From Arsenophonus sp052171275 (GTDB taxonomy: Bacteria; Pseudomonadota; Gammaproteobacteria; Enterobacterales; Enterobacteriaceae), in assembly GCA_052171275.1 (NCBI GenBank), contig CM125795.1, forward strand, positions 1,240,001-1,304,000: a stretch of 64,000 bases of DNA, written 5' to 3'. The notes under the pieces are model-generated. The model did no database searches and was not told the origin of the DNA. It saw only the letters and a program-made list of their open reading frames with translations. Of this stretch, positions 1 through 11,721 are shown in pieces. The position numbers were made by a program, and so were the translations under genes. Within the stretch, counting starts at the first letter, position 1. Every line of letters begins with the position of its first letter.

Positions 1-845
1 GGCGTCATAGCTTCTTTAAAAGCAATTGCTTTACCGGCAATAACATGCATTAAAGGACCACCCTGAACACCAGGGAATACAGCAGAATTTAATTTTTTAT
101 AAAACTCATCATTACCACCTTTAGCTAAAATTAAACCACCACGTGGTCCAGCTAAAGTCTTATGTGTAGTAGTTGTTACAACATGAGCATGAGGAACTGG
201 ATTAGGATAAATACCAGCAGTGATTAAACCAGCCACATGTGCCATATCAACAAATAAATAAGCATCTACACTATCTGCAATTTGACGTATTTTAACCCAA
301 TCCACTACTCCTGAATAAGCGGAAAAACCACCAATAATCATTTTAGGTTTATATTTTTGTGCTTGAATATCCATATGAACATAATCAATTTTACCATTTT
401 TGTCGATACCATAAGGAATAATATTATAAAATATACCAGAAAAATTTACAGGTGATCCATGAGTTAAATGTCCACCATGTGTTAAATTCATTCCTAATAT
501 AGTATCGCCTGGTTTTAATAAGGCCATATAAACAGCAGTATTAGCTTGTGAACCAGAATGTGGTTGAACATTAGCAAAATCTGCATCAAATAATATTTTT
601 GCTCGATTAATAGCAAGCTGCTCGATGATATCAATATATTCACAACCACCATAATATCGTTTACCAGGATAACCCTCAGCGTATTTATTAGTAAGCTGAG
701 AACCCTGTGCCTGCATAACTCTTGGACTAGTGTAATTTTCTGAAGCAATTAATTCAATATGCTCTTCTTGACGCTTAACTTCGTTTTTCATAGCTTGCCA
801 TAGTTCTTGATCGTAATCTGCAAGATTTATTTTACGTTTTAGCAT
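1..845 (-). CDS. glyA: Serine hydroxymethyltransferase, N-terminal 281 residues (3' end off window)
   Basis: Converts serine and tetrahydrofolate to glycine and 5,10-methylene-tetrahydrofolate, the main one-carbon source for purine and thymidylate synthesis; a cytosolic PLP enzyme. The translation starts MLKRKINLADYDQELWQ and runs without a stop to the window edge. The PLP-lysine motif TTTTHKTLAGPRGG is present, and its lysine falls at residue 229, the E. coli position. The family is about 417 residues, so roughly 135 C-terminal residues lie outside the window. The ATG at 843-845 is preceded by a purine-rich AGGAGA. It stands alone, with a 1.5 kb gene-free spacer upstream. Identification is secure. 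Confidence 0.97.
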   Translation of the reverse strand, partial: MLKRKINLADYDQELWQAMKNEVKRQEEHIELIASENYTSPRVMQAQGSQLTNKYAEGYPGKRYYGGCEYIDIIEQLAINRAKILFDADFANVQPHSGSQANTAVYMALLKPGDTILGMNLTHGGHLTHGSPVNFSGIFYNIIPYGIDKNGKIDYVHMDIQAQKYKPKMIIGGFSAYSGVVDWVKIRQIADSVDAYLFVDMAHVAGLITAGIYPNPVPHAHVVTTTTHKTLAGPRGGLILAKGGNDEFYKKLNSAVFPGVQGGPLMHVIAGKAIAFKEAMT

Positions 846-2385
846 CTATTTTCTCCTAATCCAATTATATTTTAAACATCGATTTAATTAAAGTAATATA
901 ATATAAATTAATTATTTACGTTACTTAAATCATTAATAATAAAAATTATTACAATGAATTACTATATCAATAGAAATAATAATATTTATTAATAAATATT
1001 ATTATAAATAATTTAAATATGCCAATTCAATTTTCTTTTATAATTAATAGTTTATTTTTAAAATTAAAAATAGTTATACTTAAGATAACGTTAAAACTAA
1101 TTTATATAAATTTCAAGAAATTCATATAAATTATACTAAAATTATTATTTTTGTTAAAAAACTATTTATATCATTATTTCTTTTTTTAATATAAATTAAT
1201 AAATTATATATTTATTGATATATATCTATAACTTTAAATTAAAATATATCCTTAATATAATATATTGAATTAGATAATAAATTAAATAAAAACTTTATTA
1301 AAACTATTTAGTTTATGAAGTTATATTATTTATAATATATCTTATAGAATCTTTAATTACGTTTTATTTTAAAATTAAAATATACTATTATAAATATATA
1401 ATTTTTCAATTATTTTATTTTTTATAAAAACTTTTTATATACTATTTATACAATATATTAATATATAAAATATTTATAATAATAAAAAATTCACATTTTA
1501 ATATATTTCTTATTGATATATTAAAAAATAATTGAATTCAATTAGATTAATATTTAATTATTTCATATAAAATATGAAAATTAATTAATAAATTTAATAA
1601 TTTTTATTAATAATTATTGTAGTTCTAATATAAATATATTTTATAAAATATAAAAGAATTATAGTTTATTGAACTATCTTTATAATTATATAAAAAGTAT
1701 AATTTAAGATTATAACAAATAACATAGATTTTATAGAAGTTAATAATATAGTTTTTATAAATTAATAATAATAATTTTAAATACTATTGACTTAAAGCAT
1801 AATAAGCATATTAAATATATACTATCAATAACATAAATAATTTTTATTAAATTAACTATACGAAATAAATTTGAATGAACACCAAATTTTAATAAGTTAA
1901 TTAACTTAATTTATTATATATATTAAGTCTTTTTATATGATAAATAATCAATCAATAAAATTAACTTAAAAGGTATTATAAAGATCAATATTTAATAAAT
2001 TTATAAAAATTAAATAACAACTTTTATTTTAATTGTTTATTTCTTAAATCAAGATCCAAATAATTTTCCTTATAAAAAGAAAAAGTTTAACATTATACTA
2101 TTACATCTTTATTTATGAAATAGTATACTAATTATATTAAGAATAACTATGAATATTATTTTCAGTAAAAATAACTACTATTTTTTAATTATGATAAAAA
2201 TTAACTACATGCTCTTCATAATAATAAAGTTCTATGTAATCTCATTCATTTTATATTAAAAACTCTTTTACTTAAGTTAACTATTATTATTTAAGTTATA
2301 TTAATAATTAATAAAAATTATTTTTTAGATAATCTAATTTAAAATATTTTGATAATTGTAATATTTTGTAAAATTATTTTATTTT
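846..2385. other. Gene-free AT-rich spacer, glyA-nadE
   Basis: About 1.5 kb with no convincing open frame, roughly 90% A+T. A 30-bp all-A/T palindrome lies at 976-1005, about 130 bp upstream of glyA. In enteric relatives hmp and glnB sit here; I see no recognisable remnant of either. No terminator or clear promoter could be assigned. Confidence 0.8.
976..1005. repeat. 30-bp perfect palindrome (all A/T)
   Basis: Two 15-nt arms meet without a loop between 990 and 991. It contains only A and T, so it is the weakest member of the palindrome set. Confidence 0.6.
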
Positions 2386-4008
2386 TTACCAATTTTTATA
2401 ACCAAAACCTGAAGTGATTGGATAACGCCTATCCTTATTGAAATTTCTAATTGTAACGCTTGGTCCTATAGGAGCTTGGCGTCTCTTATATTCATTGGTA
2501 TCAACTAATTTAATTATTTTACGTACTGTTAATTCATCAAATCCAAGTGAAACTAATTCATTAACAGATTTATCCAATTCAACATAACCTTCAAGAATCG
2601 CATCCAATATGGAATAAGGTGGTAAGTGATCTTGATCAAGTTGTCCATGTGATAACTCAGCAGAAGGCGAACGTTCAATAACTTGTCGATGGATGGTTGG
2701 TGAAATTGTATTACGATATTTTGCTAATTCAAATACTAATGTCTTTGAAACATCCTTAAGTACAGCAAAACCACCAGCCATATCACCACAAAGACTAGTG
2801 TAACCTACAGCAGACTCACTTTTATTACTAGTTGTTAATACTAATCGACCACTCTTATTTGATATTGCCAATAAAATAATAGCTCGACAACGTGCCTGTA
2901 AATTTTCTTCAGTTATATCATGCGACATATTTGGAAATAGCGGTGTTAAACTGCTAATAAATGTGTTATACATAGATGTAATAGGTATAATTGAAAACTC
3001 AATATCTAATAATTTTGCTTGTTTTTTAGCATAAAAAATACTTAGCTCAGACGTATACTTAAACGGCATCATTATTGCTTGAACGTTATTTTTTCCTAAA
3101 GCATCAACTGCAATAATTAATGTTAAAGCTGAGTCAATTCCACCAGATAATCCCAAAATAACGCCAGAAAATTTATTTTTATTAATATAATCACGAGTTG
3201 CCATAACTAATGCTTCATAAATTTGACCAATAGATGATAAAGTTTTTGTTAAATTAGATATAGGTAATGGGTTACAATCATTAAATTTACACTGAATAAT
3301 TTGTTCAGAAAACTGAGCTAAACAATGTGTTATTTCACCTTGACTATTAAATACTTTTGATCCACCATCAAATATAAGCTCATCCTGTCCACCAACTTGA
3401 TTTAAATAAATGATAGGTAAATTAGTTCTTTTAGATTGAAATTTTAGTAATTCTGAGCGAATATGAGATTTCTTACGATTATAAGGTGAAGCATTGATAA
3501 CAATTAAGATATCAGCGCCTTTATTTTTGATTTCATCAATAGGTTTATTAAACCAAATATCTTCGCAAATCAAAAAACCTAACTTATAATTCTTAAAAGA
3601 AATTACAGAAGTTTTTTTACCAGAATGAAAATAACGTTTTTCATCAAAAACACCATAATTAGCTAATTTTTGTTTAAAATATCGTGCTATTATCCGACCA
3701 TGCCAGAAAAATGACAATGCATTATAATACTTTTTATATTGCTTCCATGGATGACCAGTAACAATAGCTATATTTTGACTAGCATTTCTAAGCCGATCAA
3801 GCTGTTTATTACATCGTTGGTAAAAATCTGACCTAAAAAGTAAATCTTCAGGCGGATATCCACTTAAAGCTAGTTCTGAAAATAAAATGATATCTGCACC
3901 ATTTAACTGTTGAACTTTAGCTTCATGCAACATTCGTTCACAATTGACTTCAATATCACCTACAATCCAATTTAATTGCGATAGAGCAATATTTAACATT
4001 CGATTCAT
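2386..4008 (-). CDS. nadE: Glutamine-dependent NAD(+) synthetase, 540 aa
   Basis: Makes NAD from nicotinate adenine dinucleotide and ATP, with ammonia supplied by its own glutaminase domain. The N-terminal nitrilase-type domain (about 1-250) carries the catalytic triad E45 (SELALSGYPPEDLL), K112 (FKQKLANYGVFDEKRYF) and C147 (LICEDIW). The C-terminal synthetase domain has the PP-loop SGGIDS at 287-292 and the SNKSESAVGY segment. E. coli has instead a single-domain, ammonia-dependent NadE of about 275 residues. Several other Enterobacterales carry this two-domain form near glnB and purL, which fits its place here. The ATG at 4006-4008 gives MNRMLNIALSQLNW; a second in-frame ATG at codon 4 is also possible. 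NadK at 40793 would turn its product into NADP. Confidence 0.96.
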   Translation of the reverse strand: MNRMLNIALSQLNWIVGDIEVNCERMLHEAKVQQLNGADIILFSELALSGYPPEDLLFRSDFYQRCNKQLDRLRNASQNIAIVTGHPWKQYKKYYNALSFFWHGRIIARYFKQKLANYGVFDEKRYFHSGKKTSVISFKNYKLGFLICEDIWFNKPIDEIKNKGADILIVINASPYNRKKSHIRSELLKFQSKRTNLPIIYLNQVGGQDELIFDGGSKVFNSQGEITHCLAQFSEQIIQCKFNDCNPLPISNLTKTLSSIGQIYEALVMATRDYINKNKFSGVILGLSGGIDSALTLIIAVDALGKNNVQAIMMPFKYTSELSIFYAKKQAKLLDIEFSIIPITSMYNTFISSLTPLFPNMSHDITEENLQARCRAIILLAISNKSGRLVLTTSNKSESAVGYTSLCGDMAGGFAVLKDVSKTLVFELAKYRNTISPTIHRQVIERSPSAELSHGQLDQDHLPPYSILDAILEGYVELDKSVNELVSLGFDELTVRKIIKLVDTNEYKRRQAPIGPSVTIRNFNKDRRYPITSGFGYKNW

Positions 4009-4224
4009 AAAATTTTAGCCTTAAAGCATAATCAAATAATTATTTAAAATCATTGGTATTCAATTTATAGAATTTGAAAAATAATTTATAAATATCAATT
4101 AAGTTTTATATTAAACTGCATATAAGTGATATTTTATTTAATATTTATTTTTTATAATTTTTAAAGTTTATAAAAAAGTTTATATTTATTTCAAAATTTA
4201 ACAGAAAAAATATGACTATTTTTT

Positions 4225-4248
4225 CTTTAATTACTTAAGTAATTAAAG
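4225..4248. repeat. 24-bp perfect palindrome centred on CTTAAG
   Basis: Arms of 12 nt with no loop, including two G:C pairs per arm. Centre lies between 4236 and 4237. No neighbouring gene end or start, so no function is assigned. Confidence 0.6.
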
Positions 4249-5993
4249 TTTCACTAATAACTATCCAATTACTATTATATGTGAATATGCTAATTAAATA
4301 GCATCAACTAATTGCTTAATATCAATGACCATTCCAACTTTTTATAATTAAATCTTTTATTCTGTATTTATATATACTTACATAAAATTTTTTTATGATT
4401 TATTATTTTATTAATAAATAAATTTATTAGTAAAGTACTATTTTTTGGAAACTGATTAATGACAAAAATTTTTTCATCATATTTAAATAATATAAAAATT
4501 TATTAGAATTTTTATAGATTATAATTTATAAATCAGAATGAATTATTGAAATAATTTATAAATTAATATTTTAATTAAAAAATTATTCTATAAAAAACTT
4601 ACTTTATATTCTCATAAAATAAGTAATAGTCATTATTTAATTTTAAGAAAGATACTATATATAATTAATTTTATAAAATAATATTTTATATTAACCTTAT
4701 TCAATAAAAAATCTTAACTATGAATAACTATATCATTAAAAAATTTCTTATCGCAATTATAATTTTAAATTATAAAACTTTTTTTTAGATAGAATCTCAT
4801 TAATTAATTGCAATAAATTAATTTTTTAAATTAATATGGATATAATAAATTATTAATTTTAATGATTTATTATTAACGCTAATCTATTTTTTATTAAAAT
4901 ATTAAGATCACAGATTAAGATTAAGATATCATATACACTTTATCTAAATAAAATCTTTATTTTCTATAAATATAATCTCTTTTACTAAAATTTAGTTAAA
5001 AACTAAATTTTAGATAATTAGAAATTATAATAAACTATTTTATAAAAATAATAATAAATAAATTAATCAAAAACTCTATACTAATATTTATATTGCTATT
5101 AGATTATCCTACTGAATTAAAAATTAAGTTATGCTATAATAAAGTAATAATTTATATAACTGACATTGCATTTTTTTGATAAAAAAGCAAAATATTCATA
5201 TTATAAATAAAAATATTTATAAATAAAATTAATTTTATATTTTTATAAATATTAAAACAGGTATATTATTTCAAATAATTAATTTAAATCATTCAGTATC
5301 ATTAACTTAAGTATATAGAAATAATTTCAGCATTAAATTTAAAGTAGTATTATATAGAAAATATGTGATTTACTTTATTTATAGATTATTATTAGATGAT
5401 TTTTACATTTTTATATCTTTGAAAAAAAGATTATTTAATTATATTCATAATTTTTTTCCATAAGTATTCAAAAGTAGTTCATAACACTTTATATACTCTA
5501 TATTAAAAACATGTTATTTTAAATATAAAAATATTATTTAATATCTGCTAAATATATATAATTCAATTTAAATAATATTTAATTAATATGTAGATGAATG
5601 TTTTTAGATAAACTATTTATTTTTTATTAATTCATTATTATAAGAATAATATTCAAATATTTATTTAGTGAATGTTAATTAGTTCGAATTATACTACTTA
5701 TAGTATTAATATGATTAATTAATATAAATAAAACAATGAATAACTAAATTATAAATGCTTAAATAATTTAAACATTTGTAATTGATAAATAATTATAATT
5801 CTAAAATATCAAGTAAAATATTACTATATAAATATTTTAAGAATTAATTAACTAAATAATTTATTAATCAAATATTGATTTTTATTTATTAATAATATTA
5901 TGGAATACTATTCTATTTTGAACTAGTAACTATATTATATCACAGATTGTAATTTTATATAAAATCCATATTTTATAATTTATATAAAATAAC

Positions 5994-6057
5994 TAATTAT
6001 ATCTTATTTAATTATAATAAGATATAATTATAACTATTAATCATAATTAATAGTTAT
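5994..6057. repeat. Two adjacent inverted repeats
   Basis: First stem: 5994-6008 pairs with 6016-6030 (15 bp, 7-nt loop). Second stem: 6030-6041 pairs with 6046-6057 (12 bp, 4-nt loop). Both are nearly all A/T. Confidence 0.55.
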
Positions 6058-7827
6058 TTTTGTTATAAGTTAATAATGAAAATAATAAAATATTATTTAT
6101 TTTCTATTTAGTGAAAATATTTCATATAAAATATCTTATTAGATGTAATCTAATTATTTTTCCATATTATTTCAGATATAAAAGAGTTATATAATTAAGA
6201 TAATTTTTATATTATTTATAATTTCTTATTAGTAATCCTGATTTAATACGAAATAAACATAAGAAAATATAGAATCAATAAATAATAATTGACTATGTAT
6301 CTTATTAAAATTATCTATATGATAATACTTTACTTAATTATAATAAACTATCTTTTAGTATATAATTTATATAATAAAAGGTCCATAAAAAATTCATAAA
6401 TTATATTTTTATTAATATTTTTCTATGAAAATATAGTAGTTCATTTATTAATGATATTTATCGGTATAAATATATAATTTTCAATTAACTTTATTACTTA
6501 TTATAAAATTCATATTATTCAATTTAGAACTTTATTATAATAAGATTTGATATATAAATTATTAATGATTTTCTCTAAAAAAGAGAAATTTTATAAGTGA
6601 ATTATAACAGTATTTAGATTAATTTTAGTTTAATTTTTTTAACTTCATACATTAATCCATTTAATTATTATTCTAAAAAACAAGAATTAATATAATTTTA
6701 TTGAATTAATTTATTAAACTTATATTATCTAATTAGATAATTAGTTATTAAAATAAAAAAATTATTTTATTAGTTATTATAAATATTTACTACTTTTATG
6801 AATTAAAATAATAATTTTATTTTTTTATAGATTTAAAGATAAAATTATGCTTTAGTATTTTAATTGATTTTAACTATTTCTCACTTATAATTTAATAAAT
6901 TATCAATATTATATAAAAATAAAATATGAAATTTACAATTCTTTGATTAGAAATAATTTAAATGTCTTTAATTACTTAACAAAAATAATATACTTTGAAT
7001 CAAAAACACAGATAAAATATATTATTAAAATATCAAGTTTTAAACTTTTCTATAAAACTACACTTTTAAAAATTCATATAAAAAATAAGTATTATAAGTT
7101 TATATATGCCATCTAAGAGAGATTTATCAATACCAATAAACTATATTTAATTTTTATATTAATACTTAACTAAAGAATTATCAAAATTTTTTAAAATATT
7201 AAAATAAGTAGATATGCATATATATTAATATAATCTCGATATGAATAATTTAAAGTTTTAATAAATCTCGCTTCACACACTATAAATATTTTTTTGATCT
7301 TTAATAAGATTATTAAATAAATAATATAATTATTATGAATTGAAAAAAAACTTTACTTTTATTTTTTATTACTTATCTTATATAATAAGATATTAATTTG
7401 CATTAAATTATATATAAAAAAAGTTAAATTAGAGATTATTTAAATATAATAATTTTTATATATCTTTTATATATAAAATACTTACTAATTTAGTGAAATT
7501 TAATAAAAATGAATTTTTAATTCTTTAAATATTTTTATAAAATTTAATATTACTATTTTATCAAGAAAATCACTATTAACGATATCATATTGAGAGAATT
7601 TACTATCAGTATTAACAAAAAAATAAAATAATTAAATTTCTTTAGAAAAAGAAAAATTATTTTAATTATTTTAATAATTAAAATTAACCTTATTAAAATT
7701 AATTTCATTTATTTTAATAAAAACGATTAAAGTTATATTATTTTATAATATATCTTTATTACTTTTTAGATTACTAATTATTTTTTATTATTTTACTTAT
7801 TTATAGAAGGTATATTTATATTAATTT

Positions 7828-10800
7828 TTAAATAAATTGAAGACGAGCATTACGGAAAATACGCATCCATGGACTATATTCTCCCCATTCTGACGGATGC
7901 CATGACTGGTTAACTGTACGAAATACTCGCTCAGGATGTGGCATCATAATAGTTATCCGTCCATCTAAGTTAGTTACTGCAGTAATTCCATTAACTGATC
8001 CATTTGGGTTTGCTGGATATTGTTGAGTAACATGACCGTAATTATCAACAAAACGTAATACGACTAAATTATTTTTTTCCAATAAATCAAGATCGCGAAT
8101 ACTTGGTACTTGAACTTGCCCTTCTCCATGAGAAACCACTATTGGCAACTGAGATCCACTCATATCTTTTAAAAATAATGAAGGACTATTCATTATCTTT
8201 ACTAAACTAAATCTTGCTTCAAAGCATTCTGAACGATTACGTATAAATTGAGGCCAATATTCAGTACCTGGAATTAGTTGTTTTAAATTTGACATCATCT
8301 GGCATCCATTGCATATGCCCAAAGATAAAGTATTAGAGCAATCAAAAAAACGAGCAAATTCATCATGTAATCGTGAATTAAATAAAATTGATTTTGCCCA
8401 ACCTTCTCCGGCACCAAATACATCACCATATGAAAAACCTCCGCAGGCAACTAATACCTGAAAATCAGCCAATATTATTCTACCTGTTAATAAATCACTC
8501 ATGTGTACATCTATAGCATTAAATCCTGCTTGATGAAATGCAGCTGCCATTTCAATATGAGAATTAACTCCTTGCTCACGTAAAATAGCTACTTTTGGTG
8601 ATGAATTATTAGTTATAATATACGACGCAACAATATTATCTTCAGGATTAAAGTTTAACTTTACATTTAACCCAGGATCATTAATGTCTTGTTTAGCTAG
8701 ATGTTCTTGATCAGCACACTCTGGATTATCACGCAAACGTTGCATTTTCCAAGTAGTTTCAGCCCACCATAAACGCAATTTACTACGTTTTTCCCGATAA
8801 ATTTCCGTACCATTATTATTAATAATAATAGCATCTTCTTTAATTGCCATACCAATATATAGCACGCAATCAGTTAATCCATGTTTATCTAAGCAAGCTT
8901 CTACCGTTTTTCTATCTTTTTTTTTAACTTGAATGACTGCACCTAATTCTTCATTAAATAAAGCAGCAAAAATATCTGTATCATAATTACTTATATCAAT
9001 ATTTAAACCACAATGACCAGCAAATGCCATTTCTGCTAATGTAATAAACAGACCGCCATCTGAGCGATCATGATAAGCTAACAATTTTTGTTCTTTTATA
9101 AGTATTTGAATGGCATTAAAAAAACCACTTAATACTTTAACATTACGTATATCAGGTGTAAAATCACCTAATTGTCGATATACTTGTGCTAAGGCTGAAC
9201 CACCAAGAGCATTATTTTTTTGGCCAATATCAATTAATAATAACACATTATCCTGATTACTTTTTAGCTCAGGAGTAACAGTCAAACGAACATCTTCAAC
9301 GCGTGAAAAAGCTGTAATAATAATAGAAAGCGGGGAAGTCATCTCATAAATTTGTTCACCTTTATTCCATGTAACCTTCATTGACATAGAATCTTTACCA
9401 ACTGGTATGGTTAAACCTAATGCTGGACATAATTCTTCACCAATAGCTTTCACAGCTTGATATAGACCTACGTCTTCACCAGGATGTCCAGCTGCAACCA
9501 TCCAATTAGCTGAAAGCTTTACTCGTTTTAAGTCTTTAACATAAGCAGGAGCGATATTAGTTAATGCTTCTCCAACTGCCATCCTACTAGATGCTGCATG
9601 ATTTAATAACGCTATTGGTGATCGTTCACCGAGTGACATAGCTTCACCATAATAACTTTCTAAACTAGCTGTTGTGATGGCACAATCAGAAACTGGGATT
9701 TGCCAAGGACTAACCATCTGATCTCTTGCTACCATTCCAGTAATACTACGATCAGCAATGGTAATAAGAAAAGTTTTTTCTGCTACTACCGGTAAATGCA
9801 ATATTCGTTTGATTGCTTCTTTTAAAGTTATCATCTCTCGATTAATTGGTTTTCCAATAGCAAATTGAGAAGTAACATTACGTATCGTTTTTGGTACTTT
9901 ACTAAATAAAATATCAATTGGTATACAAATAGGCTGATTATTAAAATAACTATCATTAAGAACAATATCCTTATTTTCTGTAGTTTCACCAATAATGGAA
10001 TATGGAGCACGCTCTCGATGACAAATTGATTTAAATAACGAAAGATGTTTAGGTAAAATGGCTAACACATAACGTTCTTGAGATTCATTACACCAAATTT
10101 CACGAGGATTCATACTTAATTTATTACTTAATATTTCACGTAATTCAAGCAAAGCACCTCGACCAACAGTATTAATTAACTCCGGTATGGCATTAGAGAG
10201 TCCACCGGCACCAACATCATGAATAAATAGAATCGGGTTATCATTACCTAACTGCCAACATTGATCAATAACTTCTTGACAACGACGTTCCATTTCAGGA
10301 TTATCGCGTTGCACAGAAGAAAAATCAAGATCAATATCAGAGTGACATGAAATAGTCGATGAAGCTACTCCACCTCCTAATCCAATATTCATAGATGGTC
10401 CACCTAATATAATTAGTTTAGCGCCAATTGGAATATTCTTTTTTTTAATATGTTCTGTTCTGATATTACCAATACCTCCACTTAACATAATTGGTTTATA
10501 ATATCCACGTAGTTCAACTCCATTGTGACTACATACTTGTTCTTCATATGTACGAAAATAGCCTAATAAAGTTGCTCGTCCAAATTCATTATTAAATGTA
10601 GCTCCACCCAATGGCCCATCAAGCATTATATCTAATGCACTAGCAATATTATGAAGTTTAGCAAATTTTTGCTCCCATGGTTGTTTAAATCCTGGAATAC
10701 ATAAATTAGATACTGCAAATCCAACTAATGCTGCTTTAGGTTTTGCACCGCGTCCTGTTGCACTTTCATCTCGTATCTCTCCTCCTGAACCAGTCGCGGC

Positions 10801-11721
10801 ACCAGGATATGGTGAAATAGCTGTTGGATGGTTATGCGTTTCTACTTTCATTAAAATATGAGTATTTTCATAATGATAATTATACTTACATGTTTCTGGA
10901 TCAGAAAAAAAACGACCTATATTAGATCCTTCCATCACAGCAGCGTTATCTTTATACGCAGATAGAATATAGTCTGGTGTTTTGTTATAAGTATTTTGTA
11001 TCATTTCAAACAAAGAATTAGGTTGTAATTTATTATCAATGATCCAATTGGCATTGAATATTTTATGTCGACAATGTTCTGAATTAGCTTGCGCAAACAT
11101 ATAAAGCTCAACATCAGTTGGATTTCGTTCTAATGTTTGGAAGGTATGCATTAAATAATCTATTTCATCTATAGTAAATGCTAACCCTAATTTAACATTC
11201 ATTAATTCAAGTTCACTGCGACCATTTTTTAATATTTCTATTGTTATCATAGGTAATGGTTTTTTATGCACAAACAGTAACTTTACCTGTTCAAAAGAAG
11301 ACCAAACATCTTCAATCATACGATCATAAAAAATAGTAGATAAATTACTAATTTGTGACGCATACAATGATGTAGGATAAATAATATAATAAGCAATTCC
11401 TCGCTCAATCCTGATTATATTATGTAATCCACAATTATGAATAATATCCATTGCCTTTGAAGACCAAGATGAAATAGTACCTAGTTTTGGAGTAACTAAA
11501 AGCAGTTGACCAACATAATTCTCTTTAGTTGCTGATTGATTGTAATGAAGTAATTGATTTAATTTCTGCTGATCATCATAATTTAATGGTTTATCTAATT
11601 CAGTGAAATATACATATTCAGAATAAATATTAATAACCGGAAATTTTTTTTGTTTGCATAACGAAAGAAGCTTAGTAATACGAAATGTTGATAAAGCAGG
11701 TAAACCACGCAGAATTTCCAT
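7828..11721 (-). CDS. purL: Phosphoribosylformylglycinamidine synthase, 1297 aa
   Basis: Fourth step of purine synthesis: FGAR, glutamine and ATP give FGAM. This is the single-chain enteric type (E. coli about 1295 residues). In order it has an N-terminal PurS-like domain (MEILRGLPALSTFRI), the ATP-binding FGAM synthase core (motifs VETHNHPTAISPYPGAATGSGGEIRDE and LSGGIGNIR), and a C-terminal class I glutaminase. The glutaminase triad is C1140 (GICNGCQMM), H1262 and E1264 (PHPERVF). The frame is intact over 3.9 kb inside badly decayed surroundings, showing that purine synthesis is selected. The ATG at 11719-11721 matches the family start. Gene-free spacers lie on both sides. Confidence 0.98.
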   Translation of the reverse strand: MEILRGLPALSTFRITKLLSLCKQKKFPVINIYSEYVYFTELDKPLNYDDQQKLNQLLHYNQSATKENYVGQLLLVTPKLGTISSWSSKAMDIIHNCGLHNIIRIERGIAYYIIYPTSLYASQISNLSTIFYDRMIEDVWSSFEQVKLLFVHKKPLPMITIEILKNGRSELELMNVKLGLAFTIDEIDYLMHTFQTLERNPTDVELYMFAQANSEHCRHKIFNANWIIDNKLQPNSLFEMIQNTYNKTPDYILSAYKDNAAVMEGSNIGRFFSDPETCKYNYHYENTHILMKVETHNHPTAISPYPGAATGSGGEIRDESATGRGAKPKAALVGFAVSNLCIPGFKQPWEQKFAKLHNIASALDIMLDGPLGGATFNNEFGRATLLGYFRTYEEQVCSHNGVELRGYYKPIMLSGGIGNIRTEHIKKKNIPIGAKLIILGGPSMNIGLGGGVASSTISCHSDIDLDFSSVQRDNPEMERRCQEVIDQCWQLGNDNPILFIHDVGAGGLSNAIPELINTVGRGALLELREILSNKLSMNPREIWCNESQERYVLAILPKHLSLFKSICHRERAPYSIIGETTENKDIVLNDSYFNNQPICIPIDILFSKVPKTIRNVTSQFAIGKPINREMITLKEAIKRILHLPVVAEKTFLITIADRSITGMVARDQMVSPWQIPVSDCAITTASLESYYGEAMSLGERSPIALLNHAASSRMAVGEALTNIAPAYVKDLKRVKLSANWMVAAGHPGEDVGLYQAVKAIGEELCPALGLTIPVGKDSMSMKVTWNKGEQIYEMTSPLSIIITAFSRVEDVRLTVTPELKSNQDNVLLLIDIGQKNNALGGSALAQVYRQLGDFTPDIRNVKVLSGFFNAIQILIKEQKLLAYHDRSDGGLFITLAEMAFAGHCGLNIDISNYDTDIFAALFNEELGAVIQVKKKDRKTVEACLDKHGLTDCVLYIGMAIKEDAIIINNNGTEIYREKRSKLRLWWAETTWKMQRLRDNPECADQEHLAKQDINDPGLNVKLNFNPEDNIVASYIITNNSSPKVAILREQGVNSHIEMAAAFHQAGFNAIDVHMSDLLTGRIILADFQVLVACGGFSYGDVFGAGEGWAKSILFNSRLHDEFARFFDCSNTLSLGICNGCQMMSNLKQLIPGTEYWPQFIRNRSECFEARFSLVKIMNSPSLFLKDMSGSQLPIVVSHGEGQVQVPSIRDLDLLEKNNLVVLRFVDNYGHVTQQYPANPNGSVNGITAVTNLDGRITIMMPHPERVFRTVNQSWHPSEWGEYSPWMRIFRNARLQFI

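Larger units (their letters stand above)
4009..7827. other. Gene-free AT-rich spacer, nadE-purL
   Basis: 3.8 kb without a supportable gene. In enteric relatives the glrR/glrK (qse) genes and mltF lie around this part of the chromosome; no trace is recognisable. It holds small inverted repeats: a 24-bp palindrome (4225-4248), a 13-bp stem with 3-nt loop (4985-5013), and a 15-bp stem with 7-nt loop (5994-6030) followed at once by a 12-bp stem (6030-6057). Confidence 0.8.

Noticed and set aside
515..748. 77-codon open frame on the minus strand
   Set aside because: Lies inside glyA in another frame; glyA is clearly the real gene.
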